A DNA stretch of 64,000 bases from Cellulomonas hominis. Its GTDB lineage: Bacteria; Actinomycetota; Actinomycetes; Actinomycetales; Cellulomonadaceae. The notes beneath the pieces were generated by a model. It did no database searches. It was not told where the DNA came from and saw only the letters and a list, made by a program, of their open reading frames with translations. The translations under genes were made by a program, and so were the position numbers. Positions within the stretch are counted from its first letter, which is position 1; each line of letters opens with the position of its first letter. The stretch is taken from assembly GCF_014201095.1 (NCBI RefSeq), contig NZ_JACHDN010000001.1, positions 930,001 through 994,000 on the forward strand, written 5' to 3'. This document shows positions 49,618 through 58,936 of the stretch, one piece after another.

Positions 49618-50400
49618 TCAGCCGATGCGGATGAACACCGGGGAGGACTGCCAGATGCTGCGGAACTGGATCGTCTTGCCGGGGCGCGGCGAGTCGATCT
49701 GCTGGTCGCCGCCGGCGTAGATCGAGATGTGACCCGGGCTCCAGATCAGGTCGCCCGGCTGGGCCTCGGACGCCGAGACGACGGTGCCGGCCGCCTTGAT
49801 CGCGGACGACGTGCGCGGCAGCGAGATGCCGAGCTGCGCGTACACGTAGGAGACGAAGCCGGAGCAGTCGAAGCCGTCGGGCGTGGTGCCGCCGGACAGG
49901 TACGGGACGCCGACGTAGCGGGCCGCGACCTCGAGGACGGCGTTGCCGGCCACCGACTGCGGGACGGCGCTCGCGGCGGCGGCCGGCGCGGCGGCGGTCT
50001 CGGCCGTGGCGGCACGCTGGGAGCTGCGCGACGCGGCGCGCTCCACGACGGGCTCGGGCTCGGGCTCCGGCTCGGGGACGACCGCGGTGACGGCGGGGGC
50101 CTCGAAGGTCCACGCGGCGTCGGCCGGGGAGGTCACGACCGGGGCCGCGTCGAGGACGGTCTTCGCCGAGGCGGTCAGCGCGGTGGTGTCCACCGCGGTG
50201 AGGGCCTGGTCGCCGGAGCTGGTCGCGGCGGTCGCCGGCACGGCGACCATGGAGACCATGAGGCCCGAGGACGCCGCGACGACAGCGGTGCGGCGACCGG
50301 CCAGGGCGATGGTGCCCGTGGCGGCGGTGGCGAGATCGGTCAGGGGGGTGACGGGGCGACGCGCGGAACGGTGTCGAGCGCGCACAGCACTTGCGGTCAC
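49618..50400 (-). CDS. Secreted NlpC/P60 peptidoglycan endopeptidase
   Basis: This 260-aa exported protein has a twin-Arg-like basic start and hydrophobic signal (TGTIALAGRRTAVVAASSGL ... VAVPATAATS). A low-complexity Glu/Pro and Ala spacer (~70-140) is followed by the NlpC/P60 domain. The catalytic Cys lies in TPDGFDCSGFVSYVYAQLG (~179) and His in SPGHISIYAGG. It cleaves D-gamma-Glu-diaminoacid-type stem-peptide bonds during wall growth. The GTG at 50400 follows AGGAGAGG. The long leader upstream folds as a c-di-AMP riboswitch, linking wall hydrolysis to that second messenger, as seen for related actinobacterial hydrolases. Confidence 0.9.
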   Translation of the reverse strand: MTASAVRARHRSARRPVTPLTDLATAATGTIALAGRRTAVVAASSGLMVSMVAVPATAATSSGDQALTAVDTTALTASAKTVLDAAPVVTSPADAAWTFEAPAVTAVVPEPEPEPEPVVERAASRSSQRAATAETAAAPAAAASAVPQSVAGNAVLEVAARYVGVPYLSGGTTPDGFDCSGFVSYVYAQLGISLPRTSSAIKAAGTVVSASEAQPGDLIWSPGHISIYAGGDQQIDSPRPGKTIQFRSIWQSSPVFIRIG

Positions 50401-50413
50401 GTACAGCCTCTCC

Positions 50414-50580
50414 TGGCGCCTACGAGGTGAGCTGTCGGGTTCGGGTTGGAGATACCCGGCCGCGTGGCGCTCCCGGACGGACCGGTCGCGTCGCGCGGCT
50501 TCACCCCAAGGACACCGTCTCCGGTGCCCGCATGTGGTTCCCCCGCCCCTACCGGCGAGTCCGTTCGGACCTCGGGCGGC
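50414..50580 (-). ncRNA. ydaO/yuaA-type cyclic-di-AMP riboswitch
   Basis: Read on the minus strand, the leader contains the conserved blocks of the ydaO class in order: GGGCGGGGGAACCAC, then CCTTGGGGTGAAGCC, then GAACCCGACAGCTCACCTC and the closing CTCGTAGGCG, which can pair with the 5' GCCGGTAGGGGC. The aptamer ends only a few bases before the ribosome site (AGGAGAGG) of the NlpC/P60 gene. This RNA class binds c-di-AMP and usually turns its gene off. In actinobacteria it is typically found before wall-hydrolase genes. The 5' limit is approximate. Confidence 0.88.
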
Positions 50581-50738
50581 GGCAGGGCTCGGCGTACCGT
50601 CCAAGGGCTCTGACAGAGGAGGGTTCCGTCGGAGCGAGACCGACCGTACCGGACCCCGGAGCCGATTGTCACGTTCCGGTCACGGACAGTTTCCCCGTCA
50701 GGGGAACGCTCACACGCACCGCCAGGTCACCGGTGCAC

Positions 50739-50780
50739 GACGGCCCCGCGAGTGGCGTACGCCACAGCCGCGGGGCCGTC
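50739..50780 (-). terminator. Terminator hairpin downstream of the DtxR-family gene
   Basis: GACGGCCCCGCG at 50739-50750 pairs perfectly with CGCGGGGCCGTC at 50769-50780. Nested inside the loop is the perfect 14-bp palindrome GTGGCGTACGCCAC. On the minus strand it starts 26 bases after the stop of the DtxR-family gene. Confidence 0.75.
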
Positions 50781-50805
50781 GGGTCGGGTGGGGCCGGGAC
50801 AGGCG

Positions 50806-52732
<1,927 letters not shown>

Positions 52733-52750
52733 GGCCCCCGGCGGCCCGGC

Positions 52751-53524
52751 TCAGCGGGCCCGGTGCCCCCGCCGGACCGACAGCGCCACCATCCCGGCGC
52801 CCAGCAGCACGGCCGCACCCGCGACCGCCACCAGCGGCCACGAGTTCGCCCCGGTCACGGCCAGCACCGCGGACTGCGTCTCCGGCGCCGCCAGCACCTG
52901 CGACGTCGTCGTCACGCCCAGGACGCCGGACTGCGGCGGGTTCGCGCAGGCCGAGGTCGCCGGCGGGTAGGACACGACGGTGGCGACGGACGGGTTCACC
53001 TCGAACTCGACCCGCACGCTCGGCCGCGTGAAGGAGTACGCGTCGAACTCCTCCCAGGTCCCGTCGGGGTTCCGCGTCCAGCCCGGCCAGTCGACGACGA
53101 CCCCGTCCTGGATCACCGTGCCCGGCCAGTAGATCCGGCCGCTCAGCGGGAGCCCGGACAGCACCGCGTCGTCCCCTGCGGGGTTGACGAAGGTGATCGT
53201 CACGGTGGTGTTCGGGGTGCCGAACGGATCGACGGCGTAGTCGAGCGCGGGGGCGTCGCCGAGGCAGATGCCCGCCGCGCGGACCAGCACGAGCTCGCAG
53301 CGCCCCGGCGGGGCGTACCCCTCGCCGGCGGACGGGTTCGCGCAGGCGGTGGCCGGGTCGGGGGCGGGGACCTCCGGATCGGGGACCGGGTCCACCACCG
53401 CGGGCGCGGCGAGCGCCGGCGCCGGGGCGGCGGCTGCTGCCGGGCCCGCCAGCGCCAGGACGGCCCCGGCCGTGACGGCGACCGTCGCCAGCAGCCCGAG
53501 GGCCGCTCGTCGCATCCGTTCCAT
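52751..53524 (-). CDS. Secreted protein with LAXTG sortase signal
   Basis: This 257-aa protein has a signal peptide (~1-35, LLATVAVTAGAVLALAGPAA) and an acidic Pro-rich linker. A Cys-containing beta-rich region follows (TACANPSAGEGYAPPGRCEL, NTTVTITFVNPAGDDAVL, GTWEEFDAYSFTRPSVRVEF). The sorting signal is LAVTG (221-225), with a hydrophobic helix and RRGHRAR. LAXTG is the motif used by actinobacterial class-E sortases. Four Cys residues probably form disulfides outside the cell. Function unknown. The ATG at 53524 has GGAGG six bases upstream. It shares a promoter-box sequence with the neighbouring DUF4012 gene. Confidence 0.82.
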   Translation of the reverse strand: MERMRRAALGLLATVAVTAGAVLALAGPAAAAAPAPALAAPAVVDPVPDPEVPAPDPATACANPSAGEGYAPPGRCELVLVRAAGICLGDAPALDYAVDPFGTPNTTVTITFVNPAGDDAVLSGLPLSGRIYWPGTVIQDGVVVDWPGWTRNPDGTWEEFDAYSFTRPSVRVEFEVNPSVATVVSYPPATSACANPPQSGVLGVTTTSQVLAAPETQSAVLAVTGANSWPLVAVAGAAVLLGAGMVALSVRRGHRAR

Positions 53525-53587
53525 GTCCCACCTCCGCGTGCTGCCGGCCCCGTTGCCGGTCCCGGGGGCGCACTCCCGCACCCCGCC

Positions 53588-53612
53588 CGATTCGTACAAA
53601 TCGGACATTTCG
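53588..53612 (-). promoter_or_regulatory. Conserved promoter box, copy 1 (upstream of the LAVTG protein gene)
   Basis: On the minus strand the block CGAAATGTCCGATTTGT is followed by ACGAATCGG, a possible -10 region, about 64-88 bp before the start codon. The same block with one change precedes the DUF4012 gene. Part of it forms an AAAT-N5-ATTT dyad, suggesting a protein-binding site. Confidence 0.6.
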
Positions 53613-53784
53613 CCCATGGTAGGCACACGATGGGGTCCGGTGCCGACCGGAATCACGGGTGAAGTTCCGCGTGATCACGCGGAACCGCGGCATCCGGGTG
53701 ACGACGGGGCGGTGACCTGCCGCGCCGACCACCGGAACGGGTGACGCGCCGCCGCCGCGGCCGCGCGCGACACGCCCGGGCGCC

Positions 53785-55602
53785 TCAGGGCACCGGCGGG
53801 CACGCCCCGGTCACGACGCCCGGGCCGTCCAGGGTCGGCGTCGTCCACACGGTCAGCGCGCCCGCGGGCGCCGGGACGGTCACCGTGTACCGCTCGCCCG
53901 CGCCCGGCTCGAGGCGGGACGTGACGACCGCGACGTCCCGGCGCGCGACGGTGCCGGTCTGCCCGCCGACCACCGCGTCACCCCGCCGCACCTCCCCCAC
54001 GGCGCCGTCGCGCGCGGAGTAGAAGGAGACGTTGGTGGCCAGCCAGCCCGGCGCCAGGCCCGAGCCGCCGTCGCCGAGCACCTGCGCCGGGTACGTGGTC
54101 ACGTCCGCGGGCGGCCGGTAGTCCAGCGCCACCTCCACGCGCGCCTCCGGGTGCGCCGTGCCGCAGCCGGACATCGTCACGGTGACCGCCGCATCGAGGT
54201 CGAAGTCGAGCTTCCCCGCCGTCGCGTCGTCGAGGAACACCCCGACCGCCTGCCCGACGGTGCCGGTCGGCGTCGCCGCGTCCCCCGTGAGGAACGCGCC
54301 GCCCAGGGCGGAGGCGCCGACCCGCGCCTGCTCGTCCGCCCGCGCGGACCACACCGCGACCCGGCGGGCCGCCACCGCGTCCGCCGCCACGGTCGCCGCG
54401 GCCTCGGCCGCCGCCGGATCCAGCGCGGCGTCCCGGAGCACCGTGAACGCCGCCCCGGCGACCTGCGCGTAGAAGGCGTCCCCGAACCGGGGGTCGCCGT
54501 AGGTGAGGTAGGCGTCGCGCAGCAGGGCCCGCAGCAGGTCGTCGCCGCCCAGCTCCGCGCCGTCGGCCTCCACCGTCCGCCCGGTGGCGCCGAGCAGGTC
54601 CGCGACGACCACCGGGTCGGTCGCCAGCACCCCGTCGACCACCTGCCCGGTGGACTCCCGCCAGAACGCCGCCGCGAGCTCCGCGGACCGCGGGAAGTCG
54701 GGGGTCAGCGCGACGTCCTGCACCCACCGGCCCAGGCGGTCGCCGTACAGCGCGAGCTCCGCGTCGCTCAGGGGCATCGCCGCACCCGCGAGCTCGGGCA
54801 GCTCGACCGTCCCGCGCTGCCCGACCAGGCCGACCGCCCCGTCCCGGGCCTGGAGCACCGTGACGGCGCCGACGATCCCGCCCTGGGCGCGCAGCTCCGC
54901 GGGGTTCCGGGACAGCAGCAGGTACGTCCGTGGGCCGTCCTCGCCCAGCAGCGCGGGGAGCACCGGCGCGAGCGACCGCACCGTGGCCAGCGCGTCGTCC
55001 GCGCCGTCCAGCGCGTCCCGGAGCTCGCCGACCGGGCCGGCGACGGGGCCGAGCAGTCCGGCGGTGCCGATCGCGTCCAGGTCGGAGCTCAGGCGCTGGG
55101 CCACCCCGGCCGCGCGGTCGGCGGCGGGGGCCGCGTCCACGAGCGGGCCGAGGTCGACCCAGCCCGCCGGGACCTCGCGCGGGACGGCGGAGGCCCCGGC
55201 CGCCGTCTGCTCGACGGCCGGGGCCGCGTCCGCCGCGATCGCCGCGACGGCCTCGAGCAGGTCCGGCGCGGCGTCGTGCGCGAGCTCGTCGGCGGCGGAC
55301 GCCACCGCGGCGACGGCGGCCAGGTCGTCCCCCACGAACGGCAGGTGCTGCGCGAGCCGCCAGACCGGGTCGTCCGCCGCGGCGGCCGCGCGGGCGGCGG
55401 CCTCCTGGACCGCGGGCAGCCGGGCCTGCAGCGCACCGACGTCGAGGACGGCGGCCTCCTCCGCGGCACCGGCGGCGGCGGCCCGCAGGTCGCGCGCCGC
55501 CCCGGCGGCCTGCCACACCCGCACGGCGAGCCACCCGCCCACCAGCAGCAGGCCGGCGAGCAGCACCGCAGCGGCGAGGAGCACCCGGCGTCGGACTGCC
55601 AT
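53785..55602 (-). CDS. DUF4012 domain-containing membrane-anchored protein
   Basis: This 605-aa protein has an N-terminal membrane helix (LLAAAVLLAGLLLVGGWLAV), a helical Ala-rich region (~40-200) and the DUF4012 core (YLLLSRNPAELRAQGGIVGA, FPRSAELAAAFWRESTGQVV, ATDPVVVADLLGATG, RDAYLTYGDPRFGDAFYA). DUF4012 proteins in actinobacteria usually accompany exopolysaccharide or cell-surface genes and may bind or ligate polymers, but no reaction is known. It is transcribed alone. Its ATG follows GACGAT by six bases, so the mRNA may be leaderless. It shares a promoter box with the LAVTG protein gene, implying common control. Confidence 0.85.
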   Translation of the reverse strand: MAVRRRVLLAAAVLLAGLLLVGGWLAVRVWQAAGAARDLRAAAAGAAEEAAVLDVGALQARLPAVQEAAARAAAAADDPVWRLAQHLPFVGDDLAAVAAVASAADELAHDAAPDLLEAVAAIAADAAPAVEQTAAGASAVPREVPAGWVDLGPLVDAAPAADRAAGVAQRLSSDLDAIGTAGLLGPVAGPVGELRDALDGADDALATVRSLAPVLPALLGEDGPRTYLLLSRNPAELRAQGGIVGAVTVLQARDGAVGLVGQRGTVELPELAGAAMPLSDAELALYGDRLGRWVQDVALTPDFPRSAELAAAFWRESTGQVVDGVLATDPVVVADLLGATGRTVEADGAELGGDDLLRALLRDAYLTYGDPRFGDAFYAQVAGAAFTVLRDAALDPAAAEAAATVAADAVAARRVAVWSARADEQARVGASALGGAFLTGDAATPTGTVGQAVGVFLDDATAGKLDFDLDAAVTVTMSGCGTAHPEARVEVALDYRPPADVTTYPAQVLGDGGSGLAPGWLATNVSFYSARDGAVGEVRRGDAVVGGQTGTVARRDVAVVTSRLEPGAGERYTVTVPAPAGALTVWTTPTLDGPGVVTGACPPVP

Positions 55603-55614
55603 CGTCCGATCGTC

Positions 55615-55631
55615 ACATATCGGACATTTCG
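55615..55631 (-). promoter_or_regulatory. Conserved promoter box, copy 2 (upstream of the DUF4012 gene)
   Basis: On the minus strand CGAAATGTCCGATATGT is followed by GACGATCGG and the start codon at 55602. It matches copy 1 at 16 of 17 positions, and the following bases also align. Here the box would cover the -35 region of a leaderless promoter. Confidence 0.6.
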
Positions 55632-55664
55632 GACGGGCACCGCGGGCCGAACTTCACCCGGGGG

Positions 55665-56990
55665 TCACGCCTGCGCGTCGGCCGCCTCGCGCGCGGCCAG
55701 CTGGTCCGCGGCGGTCCGGCGCGGAGTCGGGACCTCCGGGTGCAGGACCTCGAGGTGCGGCCGCGAGCGCAGCCGGTACCGGACCTGGACGTTCCAGTGC
55801 TTGCGGGCCCACAGCGCCGCAGCCGCGGAGACGATCAACGCCGTGATCGAGCCGATGCCGATGGACCAGCGCGGGCCGAACGTCTCGCCGATCCACCCCA
55901 CGATGGGCGACCCGATCGGCGTCGCCCCGAGCATGACGATCATGTACAGCGACATCACCCGGCCGCGCACCACGGGGTCGGTCGACATCTGGATCGTGGT
56001 GTTCGCCGCGGTCAGCATCGTCAGCGACGCCAGCCCGACCGGGATGCAGGCCACCGCGTAGGACGCGTACGTCGGCATGAGCGCCTGGACGCCGGTCGCC
56101 ACGCCGAACCCGAACGCCGCGCCGATGACCAGCCGCACCCGGGGCCGCTCGCGCCGGGCCGCCAGCAGGGCGCCGCCCAGCGAGCCGATCGCCAGCACCG
56201 AGCCGAGGATCCCGTACTCCCCCGCGCCCTTGCCGAACTCCGCCCGCGCCATGAGCGCCGACGTCATCTGGAAGTTCAGGCCGAACGTCGACACCACGCC
56301 GATCACGGCCATGATCACGAGGATGTCGGTCCGGCCGCGGACGTAGCGGATCCCCTCCCGGATCTGCCCCTTCGCGCGCGGGGCCACCGGCATCGGGTGC
56401 AGCTCGGACGTCCGCATGAGCAGCAGCGCCAGGATCGTCGCCGCGAACGACACCCCGTTGATGACGAACACCCAGCCCGTCCCGACCGCCGCGATCAGCA
56501 GGCCCGCCAGGCCCGGGCCGATCAGCCGGGCCGCGTTGAAGGACGTCGAGTTCAGGCCCACCGCGTTGGACAGCCTGCCCGCCGGGACCAGCTCCGCCAC
56601 GAACGTCTGCCGCACCGGCTGGTCGACCGCCGCGACCGCGCCCAGCAGCGCCGCGAACACGTACACGTGCCACAGCTCCGCGTGCCCCGAGAGCACCAGC
56701 GCACCCAGCCCGAACGCCAGCACGCCCTGCGCGCCCTGCGTGACCATCAGCAGCTTGCGGCGGTTCACCCGGTCCGCGAGCACGCCGGCCCAGGCGGACA
56801 GCAGCAGAGTCGGGGCGAACTGCAGGGCCGTCGTGATACCGACCGCCAGGCCGGAGTCGTCGGACAGGTCCGTCAGGACGAGCCAGTCCTGCGCGACGCG
56901 CTGCATCCAGGTGCCGATGTTCGCGACGAGCGCGCCGGCGAACCACAGCCGGTAGTTCACGTACCGGAGCGACGCGAAGGTGGAGTTCAT
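55665..56990 (-). CDS. MFS exporter (MFS_3 type) under MarR control
   Basis: This 441-aa protein has about twelve membrane helices with an N-terminal RYVNYRLWFAGALVANIGTW and an MFS motif-A variant GVLADRVNRRKLLMVTQGAQ. VDQPVRQTFVAELVPAGRLS and PVVRGRVMSLYMIVMLGATP place it in the MFS_3/EntS-like exporters. Such exporters remove drugs or siderophores. The ~60-residue cytoplasmic C-terminus is hydrophilic. Its ATG lies 10 bp after the MarR-family stop on the same strand, so the pair forms an operon in which MarR probably represses both. Confidence 0.9.
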   Translation of the reverse strand: MNSTFASLRYVNYRLWFAGALVANIGTWMQRVAQDWLVLTDLSDDSGLAVGITTALQFAPTLLLSAWAGVLADRVNRRKLLMVTQGAQGVLAFGLGALVLSGHAELWHVYVFAALLGAVAAVDQPVRQTFVAELVPAGRLSNAVGLNSTSFNAARLIGPGLAGLLIAAVGTGWVFVINGVSFAATILALLLMRTSELHPMPVAPRAKGQIREGIRYVRGRTDILVIMAVIGVVSTFGLNFQMTSALMARAEFGKGAGEYGILGSVLAIGSLGGALLAARRERPRVRLVIGAAFGFGVATGVQALMPTYASYAVACIPVGLASLTMLTAANTTIQMSTDPVVRGRVMSLYMIVMLGATPIGSPIVGWIGETFGPRWSIGIGSITALIVSAAAALWARKHWNVQVRYRLRSRPHLEVLHPEVPTPRRTAADQLAAREAADAQA

Positions 56991-57000
56991 GCGGGCGGCC

Positions 57001-57420
57001 TCATCCTGCCGCGATCCGGCGCAGCAGCACGGCGGCCTGCGCGAGGGTGCGGCGTTCCTCGGGGGTGAGCGTCTCGAGCTGGTCGGCGAGCCACGCGTCC
57101 CGGCGGCGGCGGGTCTCCCGGACCTCCGCCTCGCCGGGCTCCGTCAGGCTCACCACGACCTGCCGGCCGTCCGTCGGGTGCTCGGACTTCCGCACGAACC
57201 CGAGCTCGACCAGCGCGTTCACGGTGCGGGTCATCGACGGCGGCTGCACGTGCTCGGTGTCCGCGAGCGCCCCGGGGGTCAGCGGCCCCTCGCGCAGCAG
57301 GATCGCGAGCACGTTGAACTGCGGGTCGGGCAGGTCGGCGGCGCCGCGCCGGGACCGGATGCGCCGGCTCGACTTCGCGAGCGCGACGCGCAGCTCCCCG
57401 GCCAGCTCCTCGACGGACAT
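57001..57420 (-). CDS. MarR-family transcriptional regulator
   Basis: This 139-aa winged-helix protein has DLPDPQFNVLAILLREGPLT, PGALADTEHVQPPSMTRTVN (recognition helix) and the wing VRKSEHPTDGRQVVVSLTEP, with terminal helices for dimerisation. It is the first gene of a two-gene unit with an MFS exporter. The ATG at 57420 follows TAAGGT by seven bases (leaderless), and AAGGTAA occurs twice just upstream. Typical ligands are phenolic or aromatic compounds; the true one is unknown. Confidence 0.92.
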   Translation of the reverse strand: MSVEELAGELRVALAKSSRRIRSRRGAADLPDPQFNVLAILLREGPLTPGALADTEHVQPPSMTRTVNALVELGFVRKSEHPTDGRQVVVSLTEPGEAEVRETRRRRDAWLADQLETLTPEERRTLAQAAVLLRRIAAG

Positions 57421-57425
57421 GATCC

Positions 57426-57445
57426 TTACCTTAACTCATTACCTT
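57426..57445. promoter_or_regulatory. Direct repeat TTACCTT x2 at the MarR promoter
   Basis: TTACCTT is at 57426-57432 and 57439-57445 (13-bp period). They overlap the -10 (TAAGGT on the minus strand) and flank the probable transcription start of the MarR gene. The spacing is close to one helical turn. A MarR dimer could bind here for autorepression. Confidence 0.5.
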
Positions 57446-57520
57446 CGCTAACGACACCCGCCCGCCCCCGCCGCTCCCCCGTACTCCGCCCCGCCCCTCC
57501 CGCACGCCCGCGCCCGCGCC

Positions 57521-57557
57521 CGCCGAGACTGCACAACTTGCTGGCATCGCTCCCGGC
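57521..57557. repeat. Dispersed intergenic palindrome, copy C, left half
   Basis: CGCCGAGACTGCACAACTTG followed by CTGGCATC matches the outer and inner blocks of copies A, B and D. The right half is at 60043-60078, beyond the IS30/IS3 nest. Joining both halves gives one palindrome of normal length, so the IS30-like element inserted into its loop. Confidence 0.75.
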
Positions 57558-57698
57558 GGTTTCAGGCGGCGGTTGCAACGAGTAGGTCGTTGAGTCGTTG
57601 TGCGGGATTCTGCCAGCCGAGGGTTTCGCGGGGTCGGCCGTTGAGCTTGAACCGCCCCGGCTTCCGTAGAGGCTCTCAATCCACGGAGGATGAGAGTC

Positions 57699-58016
57699 AT
57701 GGCAGCACCGAGGAAGTACCCGGAGGAGCTTCGGGAGCGAGCGATCAGGATGGCCGTCGATGCGCGGCGTGACCCCGCGACGCGGGTCGGGGCGCTGCGC
57801 CGGATCGGTGACCAGCTCGGGATCAATCCCGAGACGTTGCGGAACTGGGTCACCCAGGCCGAGGTCGACGCCGGCGATCGACCCGGGACGAGCACGTCGG
57901 ACGCGCAGCGGCTGGCCGAGCTCGAGCGGGAGAACCGTGAGCTGCGCCGATCCAACGCGATCTTGAGGTCGGCGTCGGCTTTCTTCGCGGCGGAGCTCGA
58001 CCGCCCACAACGGTGA
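57699..58016 (+). CDS. IS3-family transposase orfA
   Basis: This 105-aa protein has a helix-turn-helix (PRKYPEELRERAIRMAVDAR, RRIGDQLGINPETLRNWVTQ) and a leucine-zipper end (RLAELERENRELRRSNAILR followed by SASAFFAAELDRP). It binds the IS ends. The ATG at 57699 has GGAGG nine bases upstream; the ATG at 57690 touches that ribosome site. The stop overlaps the orfB GTG (GTGA), so orfB can be made by coupling or by a frameshift. Confidence 0.88.
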   Translation: MAAPRKYPEELRERAIRMAVDARRDPATRVGALRRIGDQLGINPETLRNWVTQAEVDAGDRPGTSTSDAQRLAELERENRELRRSNAILRSASAFFAAELDRPQR

Positions 58017-58936
58017 TCGTGGAGTACATCGACGGCCACAAGGGCCAGTTCGGGGTCGAGCCGATCTGCAGGGAGCTGCAGGTCGCCCCGAGCACCTACT
58101 ACGCGGCCAAGACACGTCCAGCCTCGGCGCGGTCTGTCGGCGACGCCGAGCTGACCGAGGTGATCACCGCTGAGCACGCGGGGAACTACGGGGTCTACGG
58201 GGCGCGCAAGATGTGGAAGCACCTGCACCGCCTGGGCCACCCGATCGGGCGCTGCCGGGTCGAACGCTTGATGCGCGCCGCTGACCTGCACGGAGCCGTC
58301 CGCGGCCGGGCCAGGCGCACCACGATCCCGGGCAAGGACGGTTGCCGCGCCGGGGACCTGGTCAACCGCGCGTTCACCGCGACCGCCCCGAACCAGCTGT
58401 GGGTCGCGGACTTCACCTACGTCCGGACGTGGGCCGGCTTCAGCTACGTCGCGTTCATCATCGACGTCTACTCACGCATGATCGTCGGCTGGAAGGCCGA
58501 CACCACGATGCGCGCCGACCTGGTCACCGACACCCTGGAGATGGCCGTGTGGTCTCGCGGCCGCGCCGGCGTTACCGACCTGACCGGGCTCATCCATCAC
58601 ACCGATGCAGGGTCGCAATACGTCAGCCTGGCGCTGACCGAGCGGCTCGCCGCGCTCGGCATGCGGGCCTCGATCGGGACCGTCGGCGACGCCTACGACA
58701 ACGCCCTGGCCGAGTCCACCATCGGCCTGTTCAAGACCGAGCTCATCCGTCGCCGGGGGCCCTGGCGGACGCTGGATGACGTCGAGATCGCGACCCTGGA
58801 GTGGGTCGACTGGTTCAACAACCGGCGCCTGCACACCGAGCTCGGCGACATCCCACCGAGCGAGCACGAGGCCGCCCACTACCGTCAGATCACGGCGTCC
58901 ACGACGCTGGAAACCAAAGAACCGAGCCTCCACTGA
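58013..58936 (+). CDS. IS3-family transposase orfB (DDE integrase)
   Basis: This 307-aa protein has HTH_21 (GVYGARKMWKHLHRLGHPIG) and the rve core with the catalytic triad: Asp in NQLWVADFTYVRTW, Asp in GLIHHTDAGSQYVS, and Glu in AYDNALAESTIGLFKTELI. It performs strand transfer. All motifs are intact. It lies inside the IS30-like transposase gene in the opposite orientation. Confidence 0.92.
   Translation: MIVEYIDGHKGQFGVEPICRELQVAPSTYYAAKTRPASARSVGDAELTEVITAEHAGNYGVYGARKMWKHLHRLGHPIGRCRVERLMRAADLHGAVRGRARRTTIPGKDGCRAGDLVNRAFTATAPNQLWVADFTYVRTWAGFSYVAFIIDVYSRMIVGWKADTTMRADLVTDTLEMAVWSRGRAGVTDLTGLIHHTDAGSQYVSLALTERLAALGMRASIGTVGDAYDNALAESTIGLFKTELIRRRGPWRTLDDVEIATLEWVDWFNNRRLHTELGDIPPSEHEAAHYRQITASTTLETKEPSLH

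Noticed and set aside
53741..54022. Short plus-strand open frame overlapping the end of the DUF4012 gene
   Set aside because: It is entirely antisense to a supported gene and low in complexity.
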